Source: JANXLS01 sp037129555
GTDB taxonomy: Bacteria > Planctomycetota > SZUA-567 > H5-PLA8
Direction of reading: 5' to 3'
Assembly: GCA_037129555.1 (NCBI GenBank)
Contig: JBAXUS010000040.1
Location: 1-38,795 of the forward strand
Length of the DNA: 38,795 bases
Positions within the stretch are counted from its first letter, which is position 1; every line of letters starts with the position of its first letter. Of the stretch, positions 26,878 to 34,959 are shown in pieces. Made by a program: the position numbers and the translations under genes. The notes under the pieces are model-generated. The model was not told where the DNA came from. It was given only the letters and a program-made list of their open reading frames with translations, and did no database searches.

Positions 26878-28572
26878 ATGTCCGAACCGACCCTCCCCGC
26901 CCCTGCCGTCGCCGCGCTCTTGAACGAGATCGGGCGGCGCATGGAATTGTGCGAGGAATCGCCATTTAAATTCCGGGCGTATTTCACGGCGGCGGAGAAC
27001 CTGCTCACGCATCCCGTGCCGCTCGCACAAGTCATTGCGCAAGGCAAACTCAAATCCATCTCCGGCGTGGGCGAAGCGATTGCCGAGAAGATCATCAAGC
27101 TGCACAAAACCGGGACGCATCCAACGCTCGAGTATCTGCGCGAACAGCACCCGGCGGGAGTGCTTGAATTGATGCGCATTCCAGGACTCGGGCCGAAGAA
27201 GGCGGCGGCGCTGTATCAGTCGCAAAAGATCGCCAGCTTCGCCGAACTTGAAGCGGCGTGTCACGCCGGAAAAATCGCGGCTGAAAAAGGATTCGGCGCG
27301 AAGCTTCAGGCCAAGATTTTGGAGAGCCTCGCGTTCGAAAAGAAAAACGTGGGGCTGGTCAAAATCGACGCCGGCCACGCGCGCGCCTTCGCTGCGAGCA
27401 CAGCACTGAAGGATCGCCACCCCTCTATTAAGAGCGTCATTCCAGCCGGAGATGTCCGGCGCGGGTGCGAAGTCTGCGGACCGGTAGAACTCGTCGCGAT
27501 CATTGATGACGAAGGCTCGGATGCGCCCGTTGAATCGTCGCCTGAATTTCGCGTCACGACCACGCCGTCCCAGCACCTCGGAGCCGCGCTGATTTTTGCG
27601 ACAGGTTCAGCGGCTCACGTCTCGTCTCTGTGCGATTGGGCGAAGACACTTGGCATGGACTTGACGCCGGAAGGCTTGTGCCGGGGCAACGACGCGTTAC
27701 CATGCGAGACCGAAGCGGAGATTTACGCTGCGCTGAATCTGCACTTCATCGAACCTGAATTGCGCGAGGGGCGTGGCGAAATTGAACGCGCAAAGACGGG
27801 CGTTTGGCCCCAGCTGATTGAACTCAAAGACCTGCGCGGCATTCTGCATTGCCACACCGTTTTTTCAGACGGATCGAACACGCTCGACGAGATGGCCGAA
27901 GCAACGCGCAAACTCGGGCAGGAGTATTTCGGCGTCTGCGATCATTCACAAAGCGCTGCGTACGCAGGTGGATTGCGCTACGAAAAAGTGTGCGCTCAAC
28001 ATGCACACGCCGACGAGTTGAATCGCGGCTATGCGGGCACGCGCTTTAAGATTTTCAAAGGCATTGAATCGGACATTCTCGAACACGGCGAACTCGATTA
28101 CACGGACGAACAACTCGCGTCGTTCGACTTCATCGTCGCGAGTGTGCACAGCCGCTTTCAGCTCGACCGCAAAGCGCAGACAGCGCGGCTCGTCAACGCG
28201 GTCAGCAATCCGTTCACGACAATTCTCGGCCACTCCACCGGACGTCTGCTCTTGCAGCGCGAACCGTACGATGTTGACTTGGACGCAGTGTTAAAAGCGT
28301 GTGGCGAGCACGGTGTCGCAGTCGAAATCAACGCCGACCCGCACCGCTTGGATCTGGATTGGCGGTTGCATCAACGCGCGCTGGAACTCGGCTGCATGCT
28401 GGCGATCAATCCCGACGCGCACGACACGACAGGATTGTTGAATCAGAAATGGGGCGTGCTCTGCGCTCGCAAAGGCGGCGTCGAAGCGAAGCACGTGTTG
28501 AATTGTCTGGATCTGGCCGGAATCGAAAAGCATTTTGAGCGACGGAAAAAAGCGGCGCTTAAACAGCAATAA
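26878..28572 (+). CDS. PolX-type protein with degenerate polymerase site and intact PHP nuclease domain
   Basis: A 564-residue family-X DNA polymerase homologue. The N-terminal 8-kDa and HhH regions are present (SISGVGEAIAEKI at 60-72, IPGLGPKKAAALY at 101-113). The palm motif that normally reads G-D-x-D is GPVE (201-204) after VRRGCEVC, so the two metal-binding Asp are replaced by Pro202 and Glu204, and nucleotide polymerisation is unlikely. The C-terminal PHP domain (about 318-545) keeps its metal ligands: LHCHTVFSDGS (His324, His326, Asp331), VCDHS, GIESDIL, ASVHSRF, GHSTGR and INPDAHD. It should therefore act as a 3'-5' exonuclease or related DNA-end processing enzyme; noncanonical PolX proteins of this kind have been described. 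No ribosome site stands out. The GAF-subtilisin pair follows after a repeat. Confidence 0.9.
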   Translation: MSEPTLPAPAVAALLNEIGRRMELCEESPFKFRAYFTAAENLLTHPVPLAQVIAQGKLKSISGVGEAIAEKIIKLHKTGTHPTLEYLREQHPAGVLELMRIPGLGPKKAAALYQSQKIASFAELEAACHAGKIAAEKGFGAKLQAKILESLAFEKKNVGLVKIDAGHARAFAASTALKDRHPSIKSVIPAGDVRRGCEVCGPVELVAIIDDEGSDAPVESSPEFRVTTTPSQHLGAALIFATGSAAHVSSLCDWAKTLGMDLTPEGLCRGNDALPCETEAEIYAALNLHFIEPELREGRGEIERAKTGVWPQLIELKDLRGILHCHTVFSDGSNTLDEMAEATRKLGQEYFGVCDHSQSAAYAGGLRYEKVCAQHAHADELNRGYAGTRFKIFKGIESDILEHGELDYTDEQLASFDFIVASVHSRFQLDRKAQTARLVNAVSNPFTTILGHSTGRLLLQREPYDVDLDAVLKACGEHGVAVEINADPHRLDLDWRLHQRALELGCMLAINPDAHDTTGLLNQKWGVLCARKGGVEAKHVLNCLDLAGIEKHFERRKKAALKQQ

Positions 28573-28575
28573 AAA

Positions 28576-28722
28576 CCACAGAGGACACAGAGGGCACAGA
28601 GGAACGGCAGAGGAAAAGCGGGGAAAATGAGGGAATGGGTGGATGATTACAATCCCCGTTTATCATTCGTTCTTTTTCCTTTCCGTTGCTGTTCCTCTGC
28701 TTTTCCTCTGTGTCCTCTGTGG
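28576..28722. repeat. CCACAGAGG-type inverted-repeat element
   Basis: A 147-bp element with 18-bp exact terminal inverted repeats (CCACAGAGGACACAGAGG at 28576-28593 and its complement at 28705-28722), extended imperfectly to about 40 bp through AGAGGAA/TTCCTCT blocks. The centre is unpaired. It sits four bases after the polX stop and before the GAF gene. The arms are themselves direct repeats of an ACAGAGG unit. Similar sequences are common in intergenic regions of planctomycete-like genomes; I recall this and cannot search it. Confidence 0.85.
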
Positions 28723-28771
28723 GTAATACTAATTGGCCGTCACACCCGCACCATTGCCCGGGATTATTTGC

Positions 28772-29314
28772 ATGCTGAACGCTCCAACAATCGACCCGCC
28801 CGCGCCGCAGCCGCCCGTGCACCACGGTCCGGCGTATCTGATCAATTGGGAGTTCTGCCACTCGGCGCGGACGCTGAAATTGATGCGCCGATTCATGGCT
28901 GATACTGCTCTAGCCTGCCGGGCGAGCGAGTCCACGTTTTGGGTGATCAGCGCGGATGGCAAACGCATCGAGGGCGCAGTCAACGCCGGGCCTGCGCATG
29001 ACCAGGTCGAAAAGCTCGTTGTACAGGCCAATGACAGCGTCGTCGGCTTGATTGCGACCGCTGGGATTTCGCTTTGCGTCGGCCCCGACGAGTTCATGAA
29101 CCCCGAGATCAAGAAACAATTCAGTGTGCGCAACATGGTCGTCGCGCCGGTCAAAGTCGATGCGCAAATCTGCGGCGTGGTGTCCGCGATCAACGTGAAG
29201 GAAGGCGAGAAATTCAAACCCGAAGACCTCGACGCCCTGCAATGGAAAGCGTACTTGCTGGGGTTGCTGCTTTCAGACGTGCTGAAGGATAACGATGATA
29301 ATTTCTTACTCTGA
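28772..29314 (+). CDS. GAF-domain protein
   Basis: A 180-residue cytoplasmic protein with a GAF fold at about 30-170. Visible are an N-terminal helix (RTLKLMRRFMADTALACRA), strands ESTFWVISADGKRI, the helix-loop NDSVVGLIATAGISLCVG, and the classic end NMVVAPVKVDAQICGVVSAINVKEGEKFKPEDLDAL. GAF domains bind small ligands such as cyclic nucleotides or act as redox/light sensors; no effector domain is attached here. The first 15 residues are Pro-rich. The ATG at 28772 is preferred; an in-frame alternative at 28733 lies closer to the repeat. The 3' end overlaps the subtilisin gene by 20 bases in another frame, so the two are translated together and may form a sensor-protease pair. Confidence 0.83.
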   Translation: MLNAPTIDPPAPQPPVHHGPAYLINWEFCHSARTLKLMRRFMADTALACRASESTFWVISADGKRIEGAVNAGPAHDQVEKLVVQANDSVVGLIATAGISLCVGPDEFMNPEIKKQFSVRNMVVAPVKVDAQICGVVSAINVKEGEKFKPEDLDALQWKAYLLGLLLSDVLKDNDDNFLL

Positions 29315-30029
29315 AGTCGAGAAAGCGACTGGGGCTGGGGTGCGGGTGCTGGTGATGGATTCCGGTGTCGATCTCGAACATCCAGACCTCGCCGGTGTTC
29401 CGATCACCTGCTGGCGTGTCTGTGCTGACGCGTACGGCGTTCCGACGATCCGCGAGGATCCGGGCGGCGACGCCTACGGCCACGGCACAGCGGTCTGCTC
29501 AATTCTGCATCAATACGCTCCGGGCATCGAATTGCACAGTCTGCGTGTGCTCGATGAAAATATTCGCGGCTCATCCGAGTTCGTGATCCTGGGATTCAAA
29601 TGGGCGATCGATGAGAAGTTCGACATCGTCAATTGTTCATTCGGCACCGGTCGCCGCGAGTACGTGGACCGTTACAAGCGAATGGTGGACCGCGCGTTTT
29701 GCGACAACGTCTGGCTGGTGTCGGCCTGCAACAATCAGGATTTCAAAACCGAAGAATATCCAGCATTTTTTCCAACGGTTCTATCGACATGCCAGGACGA
29801 TCTGCCGCCGATGAAAGTGCGGCGCAACGCAGGTGAACTCGTCGAATTCGCGGCGCGTGGCATCAATGTCAAAGTAGCGTGGACAAATAAAGGCCACAAG
29901 ACAATCACAGGCAGCAGCTTCGCCGCGCCGCATCTGGCCGCACTAGCCGCGCGCATCCGCGAATTGCATCCGGACTGGAACGCGTGCCAGGTCAAAGCGG
30001 CGTTGTATGAACTAGCGAAGGAAGCGTGA
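29295..30029 (+). CDS. Small cytoplasmic subtilisin-family (S8) serine protease
   Basis: A 244-residue subtilase with the triad in place: Asp22 in VLVMDSGVDLEHPDL, His63 in GDAYGHGTAVCSIL and Ser208 in TGSSFAAPHLAAL (GSS for the usual GTS). Asn146 in SACNNQD fits the oxyanion-hole position. There is no signal peptide, no inhibitor I9 prodomain and no transmembrane helix, and the chain is short, so it resembles intracellular subtilases or the protease halves of regulatory and natural-product systems. It begins inside the preceding GAF gene with GGAT upstream. A plausible model is GAF-controlled proteolysis of an internal target; the target is unknown. A long palindromic element follows directly. 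Confidence 0.9.
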   Translation: MIISYSEVEKATGAGVRVLVMDSGVDLEHPDLAGVPITCWRVCADAYGVPTIREDPGGDAYGHGTAVCSILHQYAPGIELHSLRVLDENIRGSSEFVILGFKWAIDEKFDIVNCSFGTGRREYVDRYKRMVDRAFCDNVWLVSACNNQDFKTEEYPAFFPTVLSTCQDDLPPMKVRRNAGELVEFAARGINVKVAWTNKGHKTITGSSFAAPHLAALAARIRELHPDWNACQVKAALYELAKEA

Positions 30030-30037
30030 AGTTCGGC

Positions 30038-30199
30038 GTGTGCCACTGGCAAGTACCCTTGCCAGTGCCGGTCTCGCAACGCATCGTTGGTTTTCAAATC
30101 GCTCCTTCGTTTCGTGCTCACGGGGTTGAACGAGATAGTTTGAAAATCATACGTTCTTCGCGAGTCCGGCACTGGCAGGGGTACCTGCCAGTGGCACAC
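30038..30199. repeat. 162-bp hairpin element (MITE/REP-like)
   Basis: Terminal 13-bp exact inverted repeats, GTGTGCCACTGGC at 30038-30050 and its complement at 30187-30199. Each end is itself a palindrome (CACTGGCAAG-TACC-CTTGCCAGTG on the left; CACTGGCAG-GGGTAC-CTGCCAGTG on the right). Further in, imperfect pairing continues (CTCGCAACGCATCGTTGGTTTTCAAA against the complement of 30133-30165), leaving an unpaired centre near 30100-30132. It begins nine bases after the subtilisin stop and has no coding capacity. The remaining ~180 bases before the aldolase gene show nothing but its ribosome site. Confidence 0.88.
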
Positions 30200-30380
30200 A
30201 GTCAGTGGTACACAATGTTTTTTAAAAGCCTAAACCTCACTCTTGAATCGGAGCACTTAATAGGATAGGATGATCCGAGAAGCGGAATGGGCCAGGCGTG
30301 TGAAGGGCGGAGGCGAGTGCCTTTGTCGCGAAAAAGTGCTTTGCCAATGCCACGTTCCACAACTTAAAGGAGATTTCGTT

Positions 30381-31418
30381 ATGCCGATGGTGACAATGCG
30401 TCAGTTGTGCGATCACGCCGCTGAAAATGGTTACGGCTTGGCTGCGTTCAACGTCAATAACATGGAACAGATTCAGGCCATCATGGAAGCCGCGAAGGAA
30501 ACCGAATCGCCGGTGATCATTCAGGCCAGCCGCGGTGCGCGCAAGTACACGAACGATGTGTTCCTTCGCAACCTGATGATGGCTGCCGTCGAACTGTATC
30601 CGAACATTCCGATCTGCATGCACCAGGATCACGGCAACAGCCCTGACACCTGCGCCAGCGCGATCAAGTACGGCTTCACCAGCGTGATGATGGACGGCTC
30701 GCTCCAAGCCGACGGCAAGAGCCACGCGAGCTTCGAATACAACGCCGGCGTGACGAAGGAAGTTGTCGCTTTAGCGCACGCCAAGGGCGTCAGCGTCGAA
30801 GGCGAACTCGGCTGCCTCGGTAATCTTGAAACGGGCGAAGGCGAAAAGGAAGACGGTCATGGCGCGGAAGGCAAGTTGACGCGCGACCAGTTGTTGACGA
30901 AGCCTGACGAAGCCGCAGAATTTGTGAAGCAGACCGGCGTTGACGCACTGGCCGTCGCCATCGGCACCAGCCATGGCGCGTACAAGTTCTCCCGCAAGCC
31001 CGACGGCGCGATTCTCGCGATGGACCGCATCAAGGAAATCCACAAGGCATGTCCGAACACGCATTTGGTCATGCACGGTTCGAGCAGTGTTCCAAAGGAA
31101 TTGCAGGACATCATCAACGCAGCCGGCGGACACATCAAGCCGACGTGGGGCGTCCCGGTCGAAGAAATCCAGTTGGGTATCAAGCACGGCGTCCGAAAGA
31201 TCAATGTCGATACCGATTTGCGCATGGCGATGACGGGCTCGATCCGCACGTTCTTCAAGAACGCGCCGGAAAAGTTCGATCCCCGCGAGTACCTCACACC
31301 CGCGCGCGCCGCGATGCAACAGGTCTGTAAGGAACGCATGATCTCCTTCGGCCAAGCCGGCAATGCAGGCAAGATCAAGTGCAAGCCGTTGAGCGAGATG
31401 GTTCAGTACTACCTTTAA
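30381..31418 (+). CDS. fba: Class II fructose-bisphosphate aldolase
   Basis: Cleaves fructose-1,6-bisphosphate to dihydroxyacetone phosphate and glyceraldehyde-3-phosphate (glycolysis, gluconeogenesis, Calvin cycle) with a Zn2+ ion. The 345-residue product has the family motifs: AAFNVNNMEQIQAIMEAA, PICMHQDHGNS (catalytic Asp83, Zn ligand His84), SVEGELGCLG, GTSHGAYK with a Zn His, VMHGSSSVP, and INVDTDLRMA for phosphate binding. The start at 30381 is fixed by AAAGGAG eight bases upstream; the longer ORF from 30270 runs through this site. The length and the KEDGHG insert fit the larger CbbA/Fba-like subgroup. It stands as a single-gene unit closed by a strong terminator. Codon choice is cleaner (many GGC, GTC, ATC codons) than in neighbouring hypothetical genes, as expected for a highly expressed gene. 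Confidence 0.97.
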   Translation: MPMVTMRQLCDHAAENGYGLAAFNVNNMEQIQAIMEAAKETESPVIIQASRGARKYTNDVFLRNLMMAAVELYPNIPICMHQDHGNSPDTCASAIKYGFTSVMMDGSLQADGKSHASFEYNAGVTKEVVALAHAKGVSVEGELGCLGNLETGEGEKEDGHGAEGKLTRDQLLTKPDEAAEFVKQTGVDALAVAIGTSHGAYKFSRKPDGAILAMDRIKEIHKACPNTHLVMHGSSSVPKELQDIINAAGGHIKPTWGVPVEEIQLGIKHGVRKINVDTDLRMAMTGSIRTFFKNAPEKFDPREYLTPARAAMQQVCKERMISFGQAGNAGKIKCKPLSEMVQYYL

Positions 31419-31453
31419 TTCATCACCCGTTCGCAGCACGTCAGAGTCTCAAG

Positions 31454-31488
31454 GCAGGACGGTTGAATTTCGACCGTCCTGCTTTTTT
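31454..31488 (+). terminator. Rho-independent terminator after the aldolase gene
   Basis: A perfect 10-bp stem, GCAGGACGGT (31454-31463) with ACCGTCCTGC (31473-31482), a 9-base loop and six T. It lies about 35 bases after the aldolase stop and insulates it from the following genes. Confidence 0.95.
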
Positions 31489-31639
31489 ATACGAACGTAG
31501 TACACGGGTTTCAAAATATTATTTTTTGGTATTTTTCAAGTCAGTTCTGCCTTCTCATTCGCCAAGCTGTATATAGAGTCAAGGAAAGCGTTTGAAGCGC
31601 TTTTAGTACGTGTGAAAACCCCTGATTCGAAACTGAAAA

Positions 31640-34600
31640 ATGCGTATGAAATTAGGTCTCATTAAAAGTGTATCACTAGCCCTTGCCGGCACTTTGTGGA
31701 GTGCGTTCGGCGCAGCGACGGGAGAGCCATCAGCCGAAGGTGTCGAATTCTTCGAAAAGCACATCCGGCCCGTTCTGGCCGACAAGTGCTTTACGTGCCA
31801 CAGTGCGAAGTCGGAGAAAATCAAAGGCGCACTTCTGCTTGATTCGCGTGCATCGTCGTTGAAAGGCGGCGCGACCGGCCCCGCTGTGGTGCCCGGTGAT
31901 TTGGAAAAAAGTCTGCTCATCAAAGCAGTTCGTTACAAAGACGAAAAATCGCAGATGCCGCCGGACGAACCGTTGACGGACCAGCAGATCGCCGACTTCG
32001 AAACCTGGGTCCGCATGGGCGCACCTGATCCGCGATCCGTGGCGACGTCGGTGACGCCAGACTTGGCCAAAGCGAAAGAATTCTGGTCGTTCAAAAAGCC
32101 TGTGCTTCCAGCCATTCCCACATTGAACAATAACGATCCCAAGTTGATGCCCATCGATAAATTCGTCCGGGCGAAATTGGAATCAAAGGGCCTCCCCACG
32201 TCTCCGCGCGCGGACAACTTGACGCTGATTCGCCGAGCGACATTCGATCTGATCGGCCTTCCGCCGACGCCTGAAGAGATCGACGCGTTCAACGCTGATC
32301 CGTCGCCCGATGCCTTCGCTAAAGTGATCGACCGTCTGCTGGCTTCTCCGCGATACGGCGAGCGCTGGGGGCGTTACTGGCTCGATGTCGCGCGTTACGC
32401 CGACACGAAGGGCTACGTGTTTCAAGAGGAGCGGCGCTATCCTTATTCGTATGTGTACCGCGATTGGGTCGTGAATGCGATCAACGCCGATGTGCCTTAT
32501 GATCAATTTTTGATCAAACAAGTCGCGGCTGACAAACTGCCGCCGACACCGGATAATTCAGACCTCGCCGCAATGGGCTTTTTGTTACTGGGGCGGCGCT
32601 TCCTGAACAACCAAGCCGACATTATCGACGACCGTCTTGACGTACTTATCCGAGGCACGCAGGGCCTGACCATCGGCTGCGCGCGGTGCCATGATCATAA
32701 ATTCGACGCGATCACCCAGAAGGACTATTACGGTCTCTACTCCGTCTTCGCATCGTCTACCGAACCCAAGGACCTGCCACTCGTCGGCAAGCCCGAAGCG
32801 AATCCGACGTCGCTTCAATACGATAAGGAAGTGAAAGCAAAAGAAGTCGAATTGGAAGCGCTCCGAATCAAGCACCACGAAACGAAACTGGCGGGTTTAC
32901 GCAGCGAGAAATCCATCGCCGATTATTTGATGGCGGTGCGTGAATTAGGCGACACGCCGTTTGAAAAGTTGAAGCAGAAAGATCTCAACGGATTCGCTTA
33001 CGCACGCTGGAAAGCATATGTCAAAACAAACGTGAAAGCGACCGATCCCATCTGGGCTCCCTGGGCCGCGCTGTCAGGCTTGAAAGACACTGAATTCGCC
33101 GAAAAAGCGCCGGGGCTCGTTGCGAAGTTTGCGGCTAACATAGATGGCAAACTCAACGCGCTCATGGTCAAAGCATTCACAGCGAAAGCGCCTGCGACCA
33201 TCCGCGAAGTTGCCGAGAAATATGGTGCGCTGATTGCCGCCCAGGTCAAGCCTTCAACAGAAAAAGTCCCGGCAGCCGAAGCAGTACGACAGATTATTAC
33301 CGATGTAAAATCGCCTTTGAACATTGCCTTCGCGGACCTCTCGCACCTCTTGAACCGCGCCGACACCGACATGGAGCGCAAGATCCACAACGCGATCGAC
33401 GCACTCGCCGCAACGCATCCGGGCGCACCACCGCGCGCGATGGTGTTGAACGACGGCAATCTGGTCACGCAGCACATCTTTTTGCGCGGCAACGTGGGCC
33501 GACCGGGCGACGTCGCACCACGTCAATTCCTCAGTCTGCTCACGTCAACGAATCCGCAGCCCTTTAAGAATGGCAGCGGGCGTCTTGAACTCGCGCAAGC
33601 CATCGCCAGCCCTGAAAATCCGCTGACCGCTCGCGTCATGGTCAACCGCGTGTGGCTGCATCATTTCGGCTCGGCACTGGTCCAGACGCCCAGCGATTTC
33701 GGCGTCCGCAGCGATGCGCCGATCAATCAGGAACTGCTCGATTATCTCGCGATCAACTTCATGCAAAACGGCTGGTCATTGAAGAAACTGCACCGCGAGA
33801 TGATGCTGTCTCAGACCTATCAACAGAGCAGCGACGACAATCAAGAAGCGCGCAAAATCGACTCCGAAAACACATACCTCTGGCGCTACAACCGCCAGCG
33901 CCTCGACTTCGAAGCGATGCGCGACGCACTGCTCGCCGCGTCCGGCCAACTCGACACCACCATGGGTGGACGTTCAGTCGAATTGACCGCGCAACCGTTC
34001 CCGAAACGCCGCTCGATTTATGGCTACATCGACCGCCAGAATCTCCCCGGCATGTTCCGCGCGTTCGACTTCGCCAGCCCTGACACGCACAGCCCGATGC
34101 GCTACAACACGACCGTGCCGCAACAGGCGCTGTACATGATGAACAGCCCGTTCGTCATCGATCTGGCGAAGCAGCTCGCTGCGCGCCCGGAGATCGCATC
34201 CGAACACGACACGACCGCGAAACTGCAGAAGCTCTACCGCGCCACGCTGGGCCGCCCAGCCTCGCCGGGTGAAGCTGCGTTGGGTGCGAAATTCATTGAA
34301 CTGGCCGAAGGCGAAAAAATCCAGGCACTCGTCCCACCGCCTGCGCTCTGGCAATACGGCTACGGCTTTTACGATGAGACCAAAAAACGCGTCACGGAGT
34401 TCACAGCGTTCAAGCATTTCACCGGAACGACGTGGCAGGCCGGCCCGAAATTGCCGGACCCAAAGATCGGCTACGCAAGTCTTTCGTCAACGGGTGGACA
34501 TCCCGGCGGCACGCCCCATCTCGCCACCGTTCGCCGCTGGACCGCACCGCGCGACGGAACATTTGCGGTCAGCGGCAAATTGAACCACCCCGCAAAGGCC

Positions 34601-34954
34601 GGTGACGGCGTCCGAGCGCGCGTCGTATCGAGTGTTGACGGCGGCGTCGGCGAATTCATTGCGTTATCGAACGCAGTCGAAACCAAAGTCGAAAAGGTCG
34701 CGCTCAAAAAAGGCGACTCGCTCGACTTCGTGATCGATTGCCGCACCGGCGAGAATTCGGACGGATATTCGTGGACAGTGACGATTCGTATCCTCGATTA
34801 TGGAGCTTCATTTTCAGACGAGCACGGAGCCATTGAATGGACATCGAACGGCGGCTTCAGCGGCCCGCCTGGAAAACCAGCGACACCACTGGCGCCGTGG
34901 GAAAAATATGCGCAAGTCTTGTTGCTATCGAATGAATTTGATTTTGTGGACTGA
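31640..34954 (+). CDS. Planctomycete cytochrome c / DUF1549 / DUF1553 (PSD1) protein
   Basis: An 1104-residue exported protein (signal peptide about 1-27; ATG 31646 is an alternative start). PSCyt1 covers about 35-130 with heme motif CFTCH (Cys50, Cys53, His54). DUF1549 is at about 170-375 and ends with a second C-x2-C-H, CARCHDHKFD (Cys347, Cys350, His351). DUF1553 is at about 650-885, with NPLTARVMVNRVWLHHFG and LKKLHREMMLSQTYQQSS. An additional beta-rich region at about 895-1080 (HFTGTTWQAGPKLP, then FAVSGKLNHPAKAG) resembles a carbohydrate-binding-like sandwich placed near the C-terminus. The family is abundant in Planctomycetota, usually followed by a DUF1501 gene and linked to glycan degradation; function is unproven. 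Here no DUF1501 follows. Instead a regulator gene begins five bases later. Confidence 0.93.
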   Translation: MRMKLGLIKSVSLALAGTLWSAFGAATGEPSAEGVEFFEKHIRPVLADKCFTCHSAKSEKIKGALLLDSRASSLKGGATGPAVVPGDLEKSLLIKAVRYKDEKSQMPPDEPLTDQQIADFETWVRMGAPDPRSVATSVTPDLAKAKEFWSFKKPVLPAIPTLNNNDPKLMPIDKFVRAKLESKGLPTSPRADNLTLIRRATFDLIGLPPTPEEIDAFNADPSPDAFAKVIDRLLASPRYGERWGRYWLDVARYADTKGYVFQEERRYPYSYVYRDWVVNAINADVPYDQFLIKQVAADKLPPTPDNSDLAAMGFLLLGRRFLNNQADIIDDRLDVLIRGTQGLTIGCARCHDHKFDAITQKDYYGLYSVFASSTEPKDLPLVGKPEANPTSLQYDKEVKAKEVELEALRIKHHETKLAGLRSEKSIADYLMAVRELGDTPFEKLKQKDLNGFAYARWKAYVKTNVKATDPIWAPWAALSGLKDTEFAEKAPGLVAKFAANIDGKLNALMVKAFTAKAPATIREVAEKYGALIAAQVKPSTEKVPAAEAVRQIITDVKSPLNIAFADLSHLLNRADTDMERKIHNAIDALAATHPGAPPRAMVLNDGNLVTQHIFLRGNVGRPGDVAPRQFLSLLTSTNPQPFKNGSGRLELAQAIASPENPLTARVMVNRVWLHHFGSALVQTPSDFGVRSDAPINQELLDYLAINFMQNGWSLKKLHREMMLSQTYQQSSDDNQEARKIDSENTYLWRYNRQRLDFEAMRDALLAASGQLDTTMGGRSVELTAQPFPKRRSIYGYIDRQNLPGMFRAFDFASPDTHSPMRYNTTVPQQALYMMNSPFVIDLAKQLAARPEIASEHDTTAKLQKLYRATLGRPASPGEAALGAKFIELAEGEKIQALVPPPALWQYGYGFYDETKKRVTEFTAFKHFTGTTWQAGPKLPDPKIGYASLSSTGGHPGGTPHLATVRRWTAPRDGTFAVSGKLNHPAKAGDGVRARVVSSVDGGVGEFIALSNAVETKVEKVALKKGDSLDFVIDCRTGENSDGYSWTVTIRILDYGASFSDEHGAIEWTSNGGFSGPPGKPATPLAPWEKYAQVLLLSNEFDFVD

Positions 34955-34959
34955 CACTT

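Noticed and set aside
28576..30199. Repeats considered as CRISPR-like
   Set aside because: They are inverted, not regularly spaced direct repeats, and no cas gene is present.
30270..30380. N-terminal extension of the aldolase ORF
   Set aside because: AAAGGAG at the end of this segment and the normal family N-terminus place the start at 30381.
31454..31488. Possible regulatory riboswitch after the aldolase gene
   Set aside because: A simple perfect stem with a T-run explains it fully as a terminator.
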